Made by a program: the position numbers and the translations under genes. DNA of 64,000 bases, from positions 1 through 64,000 of the forward strand of contig JAGQTV010000011.1 in assembly GCA_020438845.1 (NCBI GenBank). Reading direction: 5' to 3'. The stretch comes from Mycobacterium sp. Lineage in GTDB: Bacteria; Actinomycetota; Actinomycetes; Mycobacteriales; Mycobacteriaceae. Shown one piece after another: positions 8,260 through 18,400 of the stretch. The notes beneath the pieces were generated by a model. It saw nothing but the letters and a program-made list of their open reading frames with translations. It was not told where the DNA came from and made no database searches. Positions within the stretch are counted from its first letter, which is position 1. The number at the start of each line of letters is the position of its first letter.

Positions 8260-10071
8260 ATGTCGCTGCTGTTCAACCCCTCCACCTATGACCCGAGTTC
8301 GTTTGACGAACCCACCCGCGCGAAGTTGCTCGCGCTGATCGACTTCTTCGAGAACAAGGGTCTGGCGCGCAACAAAGAGGAGTACTACTCCGGCGAGTGG
8401 TACACCGACTTCCTGAAGTTGATCGCCGACCAGAAGATCTTCGCGACCTTCGGCACCCCTGCCGAAGTCGGTGCCCTGGCAGGAGACGCCTCTGGGAGTT
8501 CTGGCACATCTGGGAGCACTGGGGCCCGCTGGGATCTGGCCCGGATCAACGAACTCAACGAAATTCTCGGCTTTTACTCCCTGGCGCACTGGTACGCCTG
8601 GCAGGTGACGGTGCTGGGCCTCGGCCCGGTCTGGCTCAGCTCCAACGAGCAGGCGCGCAAGGAGGTCGCGACACTACTCGACGACGGCAACATCTTTGGC
8701 TTCGGACTTTCCGAACGTGAGCACGGTGCCGACATCTACTCCTCGGACATGATCCTGACCCGCACCGAGGACGGCTACAGCGCTAGCGGCGGCAAGTGGT
8801 ACATCGGCAACGGCAACGCCGCGGGCCGGCTCAGCGTGTACGGCAAGTTCGCCGACAACGACCCCGACCATCCCGGCGAGCACGTGTTCTTCCTGGTCGA
8901 TCCCAGTCACCAGAGCTACGAGTTGCTCAAGAACGTCGTCGCCGGCCAGATGTTCGTCGCGGCCTTCAACCTGCACGACTACCCGGTGGCGCCGCAGGAC
9001 ATCCTGCACGTCGGCAAGCCGGCCTTCGATGCGGCACTGGGCACGGTCAACGTCGGCAAGGTCAACCTCGGGTGGGCCAGCATCGGCATCTGCGAGCACT
9101 CGTTCTACGAGGCCGTCACCCACGCCCACAATCGCATCCTCTACGGCAACCGGGTCACCGACTTTCCGCACGTTCGGCGGATGCTCGCCGACGCCTATGC
9201 CCGCCTGGTGGCGATGAAGATCTTCGCGGCTCGTTCCACCGACTATTTCCGCAGCGCCAGCGAGGACGACCGTAGGTTCCTGCTGTTCAACCCGATCACC
9301 AAGGCCAAGGTCACCAGCGAGGGCGAGCGGGTGATCGACCTGTTGTGGGATGTGATCGCCGCCCGCGGCTTCGAACGCGACACCTATTTCAGCCGGGCTG
9401 CCTCAGACATCCGCGCGCTGCCGAAGCTGGAGGGAACGGTCCACGTCAACATTGCGCTGGTGCTGAAGTTCATGCCCCGCTATCTCGGGGCGGCCTACGG
9501 TGCTGCCCAGGAGTACCCCGACATTCCAGTTCGCCAGGACGCCGCTGACGACACCTACCTGTTCCATCAGGGGCCGGCCAAGGGACTCGGTGGAATCGGG
9601 TTCACCGACTGGCGGCCGTCGTTCGAACGGTTCATTCACCTGCCGAACGTGGCCGTCTTCCGTGAGCAGATCGACGCGTTCACCCAGCTCGTGATGACGG
9701 CGCCACCGACTGAGGCCCAGCAGAAGGACCTCGACTACCTGCAGGTGTTGGGGCAACTGTTCGCCCAGATCGTCTATGCCCAGCTGATCCTCGAGTCCGC
9801 CGCTCTGGCCATCGACGCCGGGCAGACCCGACCCAATTCGGTCAGCGACCTGTCCGACCTCACCGAGGCCCATCTGGACCGGATTTTCGCGGTCTTCGTC
9901 AACGACATGGCGGCGCGCGCCGTCGAGTTGCACGGTCAGGGCTCGGCTACCGAGGCCCAGAGCGCGGCGGCGCTGGCGGTGCTGCGCAAGCCGGTGATCG
10001 ACCCGGCTGCGGAAGACTCCTTCGTGTCGGAGGTGCTGACGTACAGCGGCGCCTACGAGATGAAGGCCTGA
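8260..10071 (+). CDS. Acyl-CoA dehydrogenase family protein (FadE-type)
   Basis: A 603-residue flavoenzyme, longer than the classic 380-residue acyl-CoA dehydrogenases, like the long FadE types of mycobacteria. The N-terminal helical part is followed by the FAD/substrate beta domain (GFGLSEREHGADIYSS and the GKWYIGNGNAAG loop, about residues 150-200). The C-terminal helical bundle carries the FAD-binding RNRI-like segment (NRILYGNRVTDFPHVRR) and a SEGERVIDLLWDVIAARGF helix. It probably oxidises an acyl-CoA to the enoyl-CoA with FAD; the chain length is unknown. Residues 75-90 are a low-complexity Gly/Ser/Thr insertion with an imperfect 18-bp repeat. It is divergent from pnuC. Confidence 0.85.
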   Translation: MSLLFNPSTYDPSSFDEPTRAKLLALIDFFENKGLARNKEEYYSGEWYTDFLKLIADQKIFATFGTPAEVGALAGDASGSSGTSGSTGARWDLARINELNEILGFYSLAHWYAWQVTVLGLGPVWLSSNEQARKEVATLLDDGNIFGFGLSEREHGADIYSSDMILTRTEDGYSASGGKWYIGNGNAAGRLSVYGKFADNDPDHPGEHVFFLVDPSHQSYELLKNVVAGQMFVAAFNLHDYPVAPQDILHVGKPAFDAALGTVNVGKVNLGWASIGICEHSFYEAVTHAHNRILYGNRVTDFPHVRRMLADAYARLVAMKIFAARSTDYFRSASEDDRRFLLFNPITKAKVTSEGERVIDLLWDVIAARGFERDTYFSRAASDIRALPKLEGTVHVNIALVLKFMPRYLGAAYGAAQEYPDIPVRQDAADDTYLFHQGPAKGLGGIGFTDWRPSFERFIHLPNVAVFREQIDAFTQLVMTAPPTEAQQKDLDYLQVLGQLFAQIVYAQLILESAALAIDAGQTRPNSVSDLSDLTEAHLDRIFAVFVNDMAARAVELHGQGSATEAQSAAALAVLRKPVIDPAAEDSFVSEVLTYSGAYEMKA

Positions 10072-10091
10072 TCTCCCCTGCCCTGATCTCA

Positions 10092-10132
10092 CCGCGCCGC
10101 ACCCGCTAGCGCGGGATTCGGCTCCGGCGCGG
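10092..10132 (+). terminator. Nested GC-rich hairpin after the acyl-CoA dehydrogenase
   Basis: Outer arms CCGCGCC/GGCGCGG (10092-10098 and 10126-10132) enclose an inner stem CCCGC-TAGC-GCGGG (10102-10115). It starts 20 bases after the preceding stop and ends 17 bases before the glycosyltransferase start. There is no T-tract, so it is a probable mycobacterial-style intrinsic terminator. Confidence 0.5.
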
Positions 10133-10148
10133 TTCGCGGTCTGGAACC

Positions 10149-10877
10149 ATGCTGGTCATGGACTTGTCCATAGTCGTGCCTGCCTACAACGAAGAGCGCC
10201 GGCTGCAGCCGACCATCGATGGCTGGGCGGCGTGGATGGACAGTTTCGACGGCTCGGCGGAACTCATAGTGTCCGACGACGGCAGTCGCGACGGTACGGC
10301 CGCGCTGGTCGAGCGGGCCCGGGCCGGCGATCCACGCATCCGGCTCAACCGGTTACCGCAGAATCGGGGCAAGGGCGCAGCGGTGCGGTCGGGCATGTTG
10401 GCTGCCACCAGTACCTACCGGTTCTACGTCGATGCCGATATGAACATCGCACCTGCGCACGTCGATCGAGCGCTGGCCTTGTTGCGTTCCGGTGCAGCCG
10501 ATGTCGTCACGGGCAAGCGCAAGCTTTCCGACTACGCCGAGACGGAGCGGAGCTTTTCCCGGCTCGCAGCCGGAGCTGCGGTGCAGGCAACCAGGCGAAC
10601 CCTGTTGCTGCCGGTCATCACCGACACCCAGGCTGGATTCAAGGGTTTCACGGCCGAGTGGGCCGAGAAAATTTTCAGCAAGACGACCATCGACGGATTC
10701 GCTTTCGACATCGAAGTGCTCTACCTGGCCCGCCGGATGGGAGCGCGGATCATCCAGGTGCCCGTGGACGTCGAGTTCCGCGGTGACTCCACGTTCAACG
10801 TCGCTGCACACCTCAGGCCGTTCCTCGGCGACATCTGGAAGGTCCGGAAGAACGCGTGGCGGGGGCGCTACTCCTGA
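10149..10877 (+). CDS. Family 2 glycosyltransferase, polyprenyl-phosphate glycosyltransferase-like
   Basis: A 242-residue GT2 (GT-A fold) enzyme. It shows the nucleotide-sugar binding start SIVVPAYNEERRL, the VSDDGSRDGT loop, a DxD metal site in YVDADMN and an acceptor-side ITDTQAGFKGF motif. The last is typical of enzymes that put a sugar on dolichyl or polyprenyl phosphate (ALG5/DPM1 relatives). No membrane helix is present, so it acts at the cytosolic membrane face. Both ATGs (10149 and 10158) are possible starts, with no obvious ribosome site. The end overlaps the convergent metallopeptidase gene by 10 bases. The sugar donor cannot be assigned. Confidence 0.85.
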   Translation: MLVMDLSIVVPAYNEERRLQPTIDGWAAWMDSFDGSAELIVSDDGSRDGTAALVERARAGDPRIRLNRLPQNRGKGAAVRSGMLAATSTYRFYVDADMNIAPAHVDRALALLRSGAADVVTGKRKLSDYAETERSFSRLAAGAAVQATRRTLLLPVITDTQAGFKGFTAEWAEKIFSKTTIDGFAFDIEVLYLARRMGARIIQVPVDVEFRGDSTFNVAAHLRPFLGDIWKVRKNAWRGRYS

Positions 10878-11887
10878 GTTACCACCTCGTGGACGAAACG
10901 CATCTTCTCCAACACGGGTCCGGGCAGCACGAAGGGGTAGAGGTCGGCTTTCCCCATCGACCGGTTGACCATGTTCAATGACCAGGCCAGTGGGAGCCAC
11001 ATCTCGATGATCGTGTCGAAACCCTTGGGGCCCAGAACTTTACGTTCGTAGGTAGCGTTCGCCGGGGCAAATCCGAAGGCCGCCGCGGTATCCAGGATGC
11101 TGCGGATGTGCAGATAGTGCGCGAAGGTTTCGGCCCAGTCCTCGGCTGGGTGCATCGCCGCGTAGGACGACACATACCGCTGCTCCCAACCGGCTTCTGG
11201 CCCCTCGTTGTAGTACCGGTCTCTGGCCTCGACATAGTCTGTGTCGCTGTCGCCGAAGAGCGCCGTGAACTGCTGCAACAGATCCGCCAACGGCGCCACG
11301 AGCAGGTAGAAGTAGTAGTGCCCGACCTCGTGCCGGAAGTGTCCGAGAAGCGTACGGTACGGCTCAGCCAGCTTTACCCGAACCCGTTCGCGATACACAT
11401 CGTCACCCTCGGCCAGATCGAGGGTGATCACGCCGTTGTGGTGACCGGTGGATACCGACTGGGATGTGCTGGAGAGCAGATCGAAGACCAACCCGCAGTC
11501 GGGGTCCTGCTCGCGGGTTACCAAAGGAAGCTTCAGCTCGAACAACTCGACCAGCAGCCGGCGTTTGGCCTGCTCAGCTTCGGCGAAAGCGTTCAGTGCG
11601 GCGGAGTCATGATCGGCGGGCCTTGTCCGGGTGAGTTGGCAGGACGTACACAAAGCACGGACCGGCTCGACCTTGACTAGCCAATTGCACTGTGCCAGAT
11701 GAAGATTGGCGCACAGTTGGTATTCGTCAGCGGCGACCGCTCCGGGGTGCACACTGTCGGTGCCTGGGCTGATCACCAGAAACGCAAGGTCCTCCGGCGA
11801 GAACCCCACAGAGCTGCCGCAGGACAGGCAGACTGAGTTCTCGAACGCCAAGTGCTGACCGCAGCTTGGACAGATGAAGTCACGCAC
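10868..11887 (-). CDS. Putative zinc-binding metallopeptidase with N-terminal zinc ribbon (Rv2568c-like)
   Basis: A 339-residue protein. The N-terminus has two CxxC pairs (CPSCG and CLSCG) that form a zinc ribbon, and a further cysteine pair near residue 95 (LCTSC). The central region carries HEVGH (FRHEVGHYYF), the HExxH zinc-protease signature, followed by a DWAETFAHYLH segment that could give the third ligand. M. tuberculosis Rv2568c is the closest family I recall. The GTG start overlaps the end of the transglutaminase gene by 8 bases. It closes a four-gene minus-strand block with two transglutaminases and an ATP-grasp ligase, which suggests hydrolysis of the same modified substrate (inference). 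Confidence 0.82.
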   Translation of the reverse strand: MRDFICPSCGQHLAFENSVCLSCGSSVGFSPEDLAFLVISPGTDSVHPGAVAADEYQLCANLHLAQCNWLVKVEPVRALCTSCQLTRTRPADHDSAALNAFAEAEQAKRRLLVELFELKLPLVTREQDPDCGLVFDLLSSTSQSVSTGHHNGVITLDLAEGDDVYRERVRVKLAEPYRTLLGHFRHEVGHYYFYLLVAPLADLLQQFTALFGDSDTDYVEARDRYYNEGPEAGWEQRYVSSYAAMHPAEDWAETFAHYLHIRSILDTAAAFGFAPANATYERKVLGPKGFDTIIEMWLPLAWSLNMVNRSMGKADLYPFVLPGPVLEKMRFVHEVVTQE

Positions 11888-12779
11888 GAACCATCGACCT
11901 GTCGAAGGGGGCTACGTCCACTGAAACCTCGATGGTGCTGCTCTCCGAATCGGTGTAGATAATGCCGCGCAATGGTGGCAAATCAGCATAGTCGCGTCCC
12001 CAACCAAGGACGATGTAACGCTCGTCGAGAAGCTGGTCATTGGTCGGGTCGAGGCTCAGCCAGTGATTCTCCGGTGTCCACACCGCGGCCCAGGCGTGGG
12101 TGGCGTCCGCGCCGATCATCCGGTCCTTACCGGGCGGCGGATCTGTGGCGAGGTATCCGGAAACATAGCTCGCCGCAAGACCGTTGGCGCGAAGGCAGGC
12201 TATGGCCAGTCGAGCGAAGTCCTGGCACACCCCTTCCCGGGCGGCCAGCACCTCTTCGACCTGCGTGGAGACGGTAGTCGATCCGGAGCGGTAGGTGAAG
12301 TCGGTGAAGATGCGGGTGTTCAGATCGCGGATGACCTCGATCAAGGGTGCACCGGGAACGAAACTCGGTGCGGCATAGTCCCGCACCGCGTCGGTGATTT
12401 CAGGTGGACGCAGGTCCATCGCGAACTCGGTTGCAAGCACTCCACCGAGCCCTGCAGGCCGGGCTGACTCCCACGGCGCCAGCGCCGAACCTGCCCCGTA
12501 CCACGCGGGGGGCGGCGGGTCGACTTCGACAATCGACGTGCTGACCACAGTCAGGGCGCGGTGTCGTTCGGCGACGTGGAAATACGAGCTGATATTGCCG
12601 TAGGCGTCGCGGCTGGTCGATCTGTCGGCCGGCCGCGGCGTGATGTGCAGGTCGAAAGCCAGACGGCGTTGTCGTGTGGTGTCTCGGGGGGTGAGGTGGC
12701 TGCGGCCGTAGGAGCTGGTCACCACCGCCGAATAGGTGTACTCCGTGCTGTGGGTGATCTGGTAGCACCGACTGCTCAC
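11880..12779 (-). CDS. Transglutaminase-like cysteine protease family protein (Rv2569c-like)
   Basis: A 299-residue protein with the bacterial transglutaminase N-terminal beta region (YQITHSTEYTYS) and a papain-like core. The triad is visible as C in REGVCQDFARLA, H in ADATHAWAAVW and D in LDPTNDQ. In bacteria this fold more often cleaves peptides or amides than crosslinks. The start is the GTG forming a GTGA overlap with the stop of the upstream ATP-grasp/alpha-E gene; a longer in-frame reading to 13166 lies inside that gene and is rejected. It is part of a translationally coupled unit with the ligase and metallopeptidase genes. Confidence 0.88.
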   Translation of the reverse strand: MSSRCYQITHSTEYTYSAVVTSSYGRSHLTPRDTTRQRRLAFDLHITPRPADRSTSRDAYGNISSYFHVAERHRALTVVSTSIVEVDPPPPAWYGAGSALAPWESARPAGLGGVLATEFAMDLRPPEITDAVRDYAAPSFVPGAPLIEVIRDLNTRIFTDFTYRSGSTTVSTQVEEVLAAREGVCQDFARLAIACLRANGLAASYVSGYLATDPPPGKDRMIGADATHAWAAVWTPENHWLSLDPTNDQLLDERYIVLGWGRDYADLPPLRGIIYTDSESSTIEVSVDVAPFDRSMVRA

Positions 12780-15427
12780 GGCAGCACCCGCCGCTGATCG
12801 GTTCCCCAGATCGGCTGCATGTCGCCGGGCAGCGACAACTGGGTGCGGGTAATGACGTCGGACAATTCGCGCAGGGCGCTTCGCACTCCGCTGAGGAGGC
12901 CGGCAAGCTCGGCTCGGCGGCCCTCGTCGTCGCACTCTTCCAGTTCGTCCCGGTCGAGGCGCCGCAGCCGGGTGCTGATCTGATCCACCAGGCGCACCGT
13001 CCTCGATGACGCCGTCGCGGACAACGAACGCAGGTTCGCCCTGAGTCGATCTAGTTGGTAGACGAGTGACCTCGGGTTTTCTGCATCGAAGAGCACCAGA
13101 TCCGCGACGGCGCCGACGCTGACCCGGCCGAGGGTAAGCCGTCGGTAGACGACCGAGGATTCGCATGCCATCAGCGCGGACTCGGTGATCACCCGCTCCG
13201 CGTCGGGTCCACGGACCACGGTCAATGTGGCGTCCAGCAGTGCAACCAGGGCCAGGCCGCGTTCGATCCGCTTGCCAATGTCCATCATCGTCCAGCCGGC
13301 GTCGTGGATGAGGGACTCGGCGGTCAACCCGGACAGTGCGAGCATGCCGCTGAGGGTTTGTTGATGAGCGTCCGCCAGTGCTGTGTCCTCGGGCAGCCGG
13401 TGGACGCCGTCCGCCTCCGCCTCTTCCGGAGCCGGCGTCGACATCGACAGCGTTCGCTCGACTGCGGCGAGAACCATCCAGGTGTCATTGGACATCTGGT
13501 CGCGCACTGACCGGGCGGCGAATCCGAGACGCTCGACCGAGTGGGCCAGCGAACCGGGCCGAAGCCGGTCGGCAGTCAGTGACCACAGCAGGTGAGGGGC
13601 CTCAGCGACGGTCGGAGCGTCTTCGGCGGGCGGCACCTTTGGGTCGCGGTCTTCGCTCATCCGGCGAAGTGCGGACAGCAATACCGGGACGCACTCACTT
13701 GACGCGGTCTCTTGCCTATTGCCGTACTCGTAATAACGCTCGCGAGCGACGATCAGCAGCCGGGCCAAGCCTTCGGCGCGTTCGGCGTAGCGTCCGATCC
13801 AGAAGAAGTCGGAAAGCACGCGAGGTGAACTGGTGAATTCCGTGCCGCTGGGAAGCTGCACGGTTGGGAGGGTCTGTGCCTGCTCGGCCAGTACGCGTTC
13901 GGGCTGCCGAATCCAGATGTCTTTGGCAGCGATGCTTTTCAGTTTGAAGGCGCCCGGACCCGGGGTGAGCACATAGCCGAGTCCCCCGACCATGGCCGCG
14001 TAGGTGTTTCGCTGGGAGACGGTGAAAAGCCGCATGCCGACACTGGCTGCGGTCACGTCTCCGGGATAGCAATCCGTTGGAGCGGAGGAGAATTGGGGCA
14101 GTTCCTGGCCGAGCCACTGCCACGGCTCCGCCTCGATGCGGGCCGCAAATTCTGCGCACTGTGTTGTCGACAGCGTAGGCCCCACCAGGGTGATCGTTCC
14201 GTCGGCCGACTTGATCAGCAGTGAAGACATTCGCTTCAACAGGTGTGACCGCTCGCTGTCGATACCGGCCCAGTACAACTGTGGAGTGTCGAGCAGTGGG
14301 TCCTCGCCCAGCAGAGTTCGTGCCATCTCGGGCAGGAAACGTTGCACACCGGGGCTTTCCAGAATTCCACTGCCCAGGGTGTTTACGATGCTGACCGTTC
14401 CGCGCCGTTGGGCTTCGACCAGGCCAACGACTCCCAATCGCGAATCAGGGCGAAGGTCCAGCGGGTCGGCGTATTCGGCATCTACTCGCCTCAACACCAC
14501 GTCGACTCGCTTGAGGCTGCCCAACGAGCGCATCCAGAGCTTGCCCTCCCGTACCAGCAGATCGGCGCTTTCGACGAGCGGAAAGCCCAAAACTGTTGCG
14601 AGATGCGCTTGGTCGAACGCCGTTTCGGAATGGATACCGGGGCTGAGCACTACGACAACCGGGTCCTCGGCCGCTGCCGGTGCCGCCTCGATCAGGGCCA
14701 GTCTCAGTGCTTGCGCGAACGGGGACGCTGGATGGGGCGACACCCTCTCGTACAGGTCGGGGACGGCCCGGCCAACCACGCGGCGGTCGGCCAGGGCGTA
14801 TCCGGCGCCGGAGGGTGCCTGGGTCCGGTCGGCGTTGACCAGGAAACGGCCGTCGGCGGCTCGGCTCAGGTCGCAGCCGTGCATGAAGAGTTGATGCCGG
14901 CCTGGGTTTTCGATACCTCGGGCGGCCCGGATATAGCCAGGATGGCCGAACAGCAGACTCGGCGGCAGGACACCACTGGTGACGCAGCGCCGGTCTTCGT
15001 ACAGATCGGTCAGAACCGCGTCGAGCAAGCGGGAGCGCTGTTCCACGCCGGCTTCCAGGATGTCCCAGTCGGATGCCGCGAACACCAGTGGGATGCCGTC
15101 GATGCGCCATCGACCCGGCCCGGCGACATCGGGAGCCGTGACTGATTTGCCTCGATGATCCACCCCCGAATAGGTGATGCCATCGTTGTCGACAAGCCCG
15201 CGCACCGTGGCGCGGAGCCGATCCAGTCCGTCCACGTCGTGGGCTGCGAGATGCTCGGCGACTTCCGCCCAGGCGGGACGGACCACGCAGGATTCGTCGA
15301 TGAACTCGTCGTACCCCATTGCCCGGGAGTAGGTTCCCGCGGCGCGGGCGGAGCGATAAGCGGATAGCAGATCTGCCTGGTCAAAACGATTCCGCGTCAG
15401 GTCGGGACCGGCCGCCGCAAGCGACAT
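12776..15427 (-). CDS. Circularly permuted ATP-grasp and alpha-E domain protein (Rv2567-like)
   Basis: An 883-residue protein, almost the 884 residues I recall for M. tuberculosis Rv2567. Residues 1-480 correspond to the circularly permuted ATP-grasp ligase (DGIPLVFAASDWDILE, FMHGCDLSRAADGRFLVNADRTQAPSG, VVVLSPGIHSETAFDQ). Residues 530-880 are the helical alpha-E domain (FFWIGRYAERAEGLARLLIV). ATP-grasp enzymes of this class are predicted carboxylate-amine ligases that add amino acids or build peptides; the acceptor is unknown. The ATG at 15427 has a GGGAGG upstream; an ATG-like start ten residues earlier lacks one. It is flanked on both sides by transglutaminase genes, a conserved arrangement in many bacteria. 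Confidence 0.88.
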   Translation of the reverse strand: MSLAAAGPDLTRNRFDQADLLSAYRSARAAGTYSRAMGYDEFIDESCVVRPAWAEVAEHLAAHDVDGLDRLRATVRGLVDNDGITYSGVDHRGKSVTAPDVAGPGRWRIDGIPLVFAASDWDILEAGVEQRSRLLDAVLTDLYEDRRCVTSGVLPPSLLFGHPGYIRAARGIENPGRHQLFMHGCDLSRAADGRFLVNADRTQAPSGAGYALADRRVVGRAVPDLYERVSPHPASPFAQALRLALIEAAPAAAEDPVVVVLSPGIHSETAFDQAHLATVLGFPLVESADLLVREGKLWMRSLGSLKRVDVVLRRVDAEYADPLDLRPDSRLGVVGLVEAQRRGTVSIVNTLGSGILESPGVQRFLPEMARTLLGEDPLLDTPQLYWAGIDSERSHLLKRMSSLLIKSADGTITLVGPTLSTTQCAEFAARIEAEPWQWLGQELPQFSSAPTDCYPGDVTAASVGMRLFTVSQRNTYAAMVGGLGYVLTPGPGAFKLKSIAAKDIWIRQPERVLAEQAQTLPTVQLPSGTEFTSSPRVLSDFFWIGRYAERAEGLARLLIVARERYYEYGNRQETASSECVPVLLSALRRMSEDRDPKVPPAEDAPTVAEAPHLLWSLTADRLRPGSLAHSVERLGFAARSVRDQMSNDTWMVLAAVERTLSMSTPAPEEAEADGVHRLPEDTALADAHQQTLSGMLALSGLTAESLIHDAGWTMMDIGKRIERGLALVALLDATLTVVRGPDAERVITESALMACESSVVYRRLTLGRVSVGAVADLVLFDAENPRSLVYQLDRLRANLRSLSATASSRTVRLVDQISTRLRRLDRDELEECDDEGRRAELAGLLSGVRSALRELSDVITRTQLSLPGDMQPIWGTDQRRVLP

Positions 15428-15489
15428 CCGCCACCTCCCGCCTGTTCTTGCTGCCACCTTCCGGGGGGACGTTACCTGGAGGGTGCCGT

Positions 15490-18400
15490 TCAGTTCTGCA
15501 GGACTGTCCGCACTCGTCGCAGATCCAGAATCCCGGGGGCCGTGACGTCAGTGGCCAGCCGGGCCTGTTTCTCCCGAATATCGTCGATATCCACTCGACC
15601 GGCGGTGAACCCATGTGCTTCAAACCGCCGACCGCGGCGGGATTCGGCTTCTACCGCGTTCACCGGTGGGGTGTCATAGGAGCGACCTCCGGGATGCGAA
15701 ACGTGATAGGTGCAGCCTCCCCGCGAACTGCCACTGGTCGTGTCGAGGAGTTCGAAGCGAAGTGGACTGTCGACGGTGATGCTGGGATGCAGAGCGCTCG
15801 GCGGCTGCCAGGCCCGGTACCGCACACCGCCCACCTGGACGTCGGGGTTATCCGTCGCCAGCATCGGCACCGGAAAGCCGTTGCACGTGACAATGTGCCG
15901 TTGGCGGTCGGCACCTATCGTGCGCACCTGGATCCGCTCGACCGACGAGTCGACGTAGCGGGCCGTTCCCCCGGAGGTGGACTCCTCGCCGAGGGTGTTC
16001 CATGGCTCGATCGCCCCCCGCAATTCGATCTCCACGTGGTCGAACACCGCTGTACCGATTCGCGGGAAGCGGAACTCGGTGAACGGGTCCAGCCAGCTGG
16101 TATCGAACTCGAACCCGTGGCTACGAAGGTCGGCTGCCACGTCTGCGATGTCGTGAATGATGAAGTGCGGCAAAAGATAGCGGCCGTGGAGATTCAGCCC
16201 GTGCCGGATCAGCGGTGCGCGCAGCGGCTCTTCCCAGAACCGGGCTACCAAAGACCGCACGAGTAGGGACTGGACCATGGCCATCTGGTAGTGGGGCGGC
16301 ATTTCGAAGCCCCGCAATTCGAGCAGGCCGAGTCGGCCACGGGATCCGTCGGGGCTGTAGAGCTTGTCGATGCAGAACTCGGCGCGGTGAGTGTTGCCGG
16401 TGATGTCGGTGAGCAGATGGCGCAGCGCCCGATCGGTCACCCAGGGTCTCGGGTCGTCGGAAGAGGCGAGGCGGGCGATCTCGGCGAAGGCGATCTCGAG
16501 TTCGTAGAGGGACTCCGAGCGCCCTTCGTCGACCCTCGGGGCCTGCGAGGTGGTACCGATGAAACGTCCCGAGAACAGGTATGACAACGAGGGGTGCCGC
16601 TGCCAATAGGTCAGCAGTGATACCAGCAGGTCGGGTCGGCGCAGCATCGGCGAATCGGCGGGCGACAACCCACCGAGGGTGATGTGATTGCCACCGCCGG
16701 TGCCGCTGTGGGTGCCGTCGAGGTCGAATGAGTCGGTAGACAGCCGTGCCAGCCGGGCCTGCTCATAGAGCGTCTGCAACTGTTCGCACTGCTCGGCGAA
16801 GCTCGCGGTGGGAGGCACGTTGACCTCGATGACACCCGGATCCGGCGTTATGGCGAGGGTCTCCAGCCGGGCGTCGGCGGGCGGCCCGTACCCCTCGAGA
16901 ACGACCGGGCAATTCGCCTCGGCCGCACCCGCTTCGATCCTGGCGACCAGATCCACGAAGTGTTCCAGAGCCTCGGTCGGTGGCAGGAACAGGTACAAGA
17001 CGCCTTCGCGGACCTCGGCGACCAGTGCCGTGATGGGTGCGGTGTCATCCTCATCGAGGACCGCTTCATCAGCCGCTGCACCGACCGGAAGATCGCTCTG
17101 TGTGCTCGCCAGCGGGTCAGCGGGAAACTGGGTTCGTGGCGGCCGCCAGCTGATCGAGTCCAGCGGCAGGCGAAGGCCTGCCGGTGAGTCGCCGTCGAGC
17201 AGCACGATCCGGCCCCGCCGCAGCCGCCAGTTGGCACTGGCCCAACCGGAGTCGTCTTCGCGGCGGTGCAGCGGCAACACCCACGCAGCCGCTTCGCCGA
17301 CCGGATTCTCCAGCCGTGCCAGCAATTCGGTCCGACTGTCCCGCTCGTCGGCTTCGAGGTCGTCGCCGGGTTCGACCGGCGGACCGCCCGGCAGCCGAAC
17401 GGCTTTCCACAGCCGGAACAGCGGATCTTCGAATGCGGGCCGGACCTGGTCGGAGGGGAGCCGCAAGGCGGTGGCGATCGATGTCAACACCTGCCGGGCT
17501 TTGTCGGTCTCTACCGATGGACCCGTGGCACCCCAGGGGTCGGCCAAGAGCGCCGCATCGTTCCACAGCGGCTTGCCATCCCGGCGCCAGTGCAGCGCAA
17601 TCTGCCAGCGGGGCAACGGCTCTCCCGGATACCACTTGCCCTGCCCGTACTGAACCAGACCGTGGGGCGCCCAGACGGACTTCAGCCGAGCTGTCAGCAC
17701 CGAGGCCCGCTCTCGCTTGTGGGGTCCGTCGGCGTCGGTGGTCCATTCCGGATCGACCTGGTTGTCGATCGAGACGAAGGTCGGTTCGCCCCCGACAGTG
17801 AGGCGGACGTCGTCATCGACAAGGCGCTTGTCCACCAGTTCGCCGAGTTTGACGATCTTCGTCCAAGCTTTGTCGGTGTACGGCTTTGTCACCCGCGGAT
17901 CCTCGTGAATGCGGGTGACGGTGTTGGAGAACTCGAAGGTGGTTTCGGCGACCCCGGTGGCCCCCTCGATCGGCGCCGCCGAGGCCGGATTCGGGGTAGC
18001 GGCCAGCGGGATATGCCCTTCACCGGCGAACAACCCCGAGGTCGGATCGAGACCGATCCACCCGGCGCCGGGCACGTAGACCTCGGTCCAGGCATGCAGG
18101 TCGGTAAAGTCCGCGGCGGGGCCGGACGGCCCGTCGAGGGCTTCGACGTCGGAGGTCAGTTGCACCAGGTAGCCGGATACGAAACGGGCCGCCAGCCCGA
18201 ACTGCCGCAGGATCGACACCAGTAGCCACGCTGAATCACGGCAGGAGCCGATCCGGGTCTGCAACGTGTGCCCGGGGGTCTGGACACCCGGTTCCATGCG
18301 CACGCTGTAGGAAACGTCGCGATTGACGGCGTGGTTGAGGCCGACCAGGAAGTCGATGGTCCGCATCCCCGGGTCGAAGCGGTGTCCCGCCACCCAGGCC

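Noticed and set aside
8159..8260. A riboswitch upstream of pnuC
   Set aside because: I found no recognisable aptamer-like pairing in the 100-base divergent gap.
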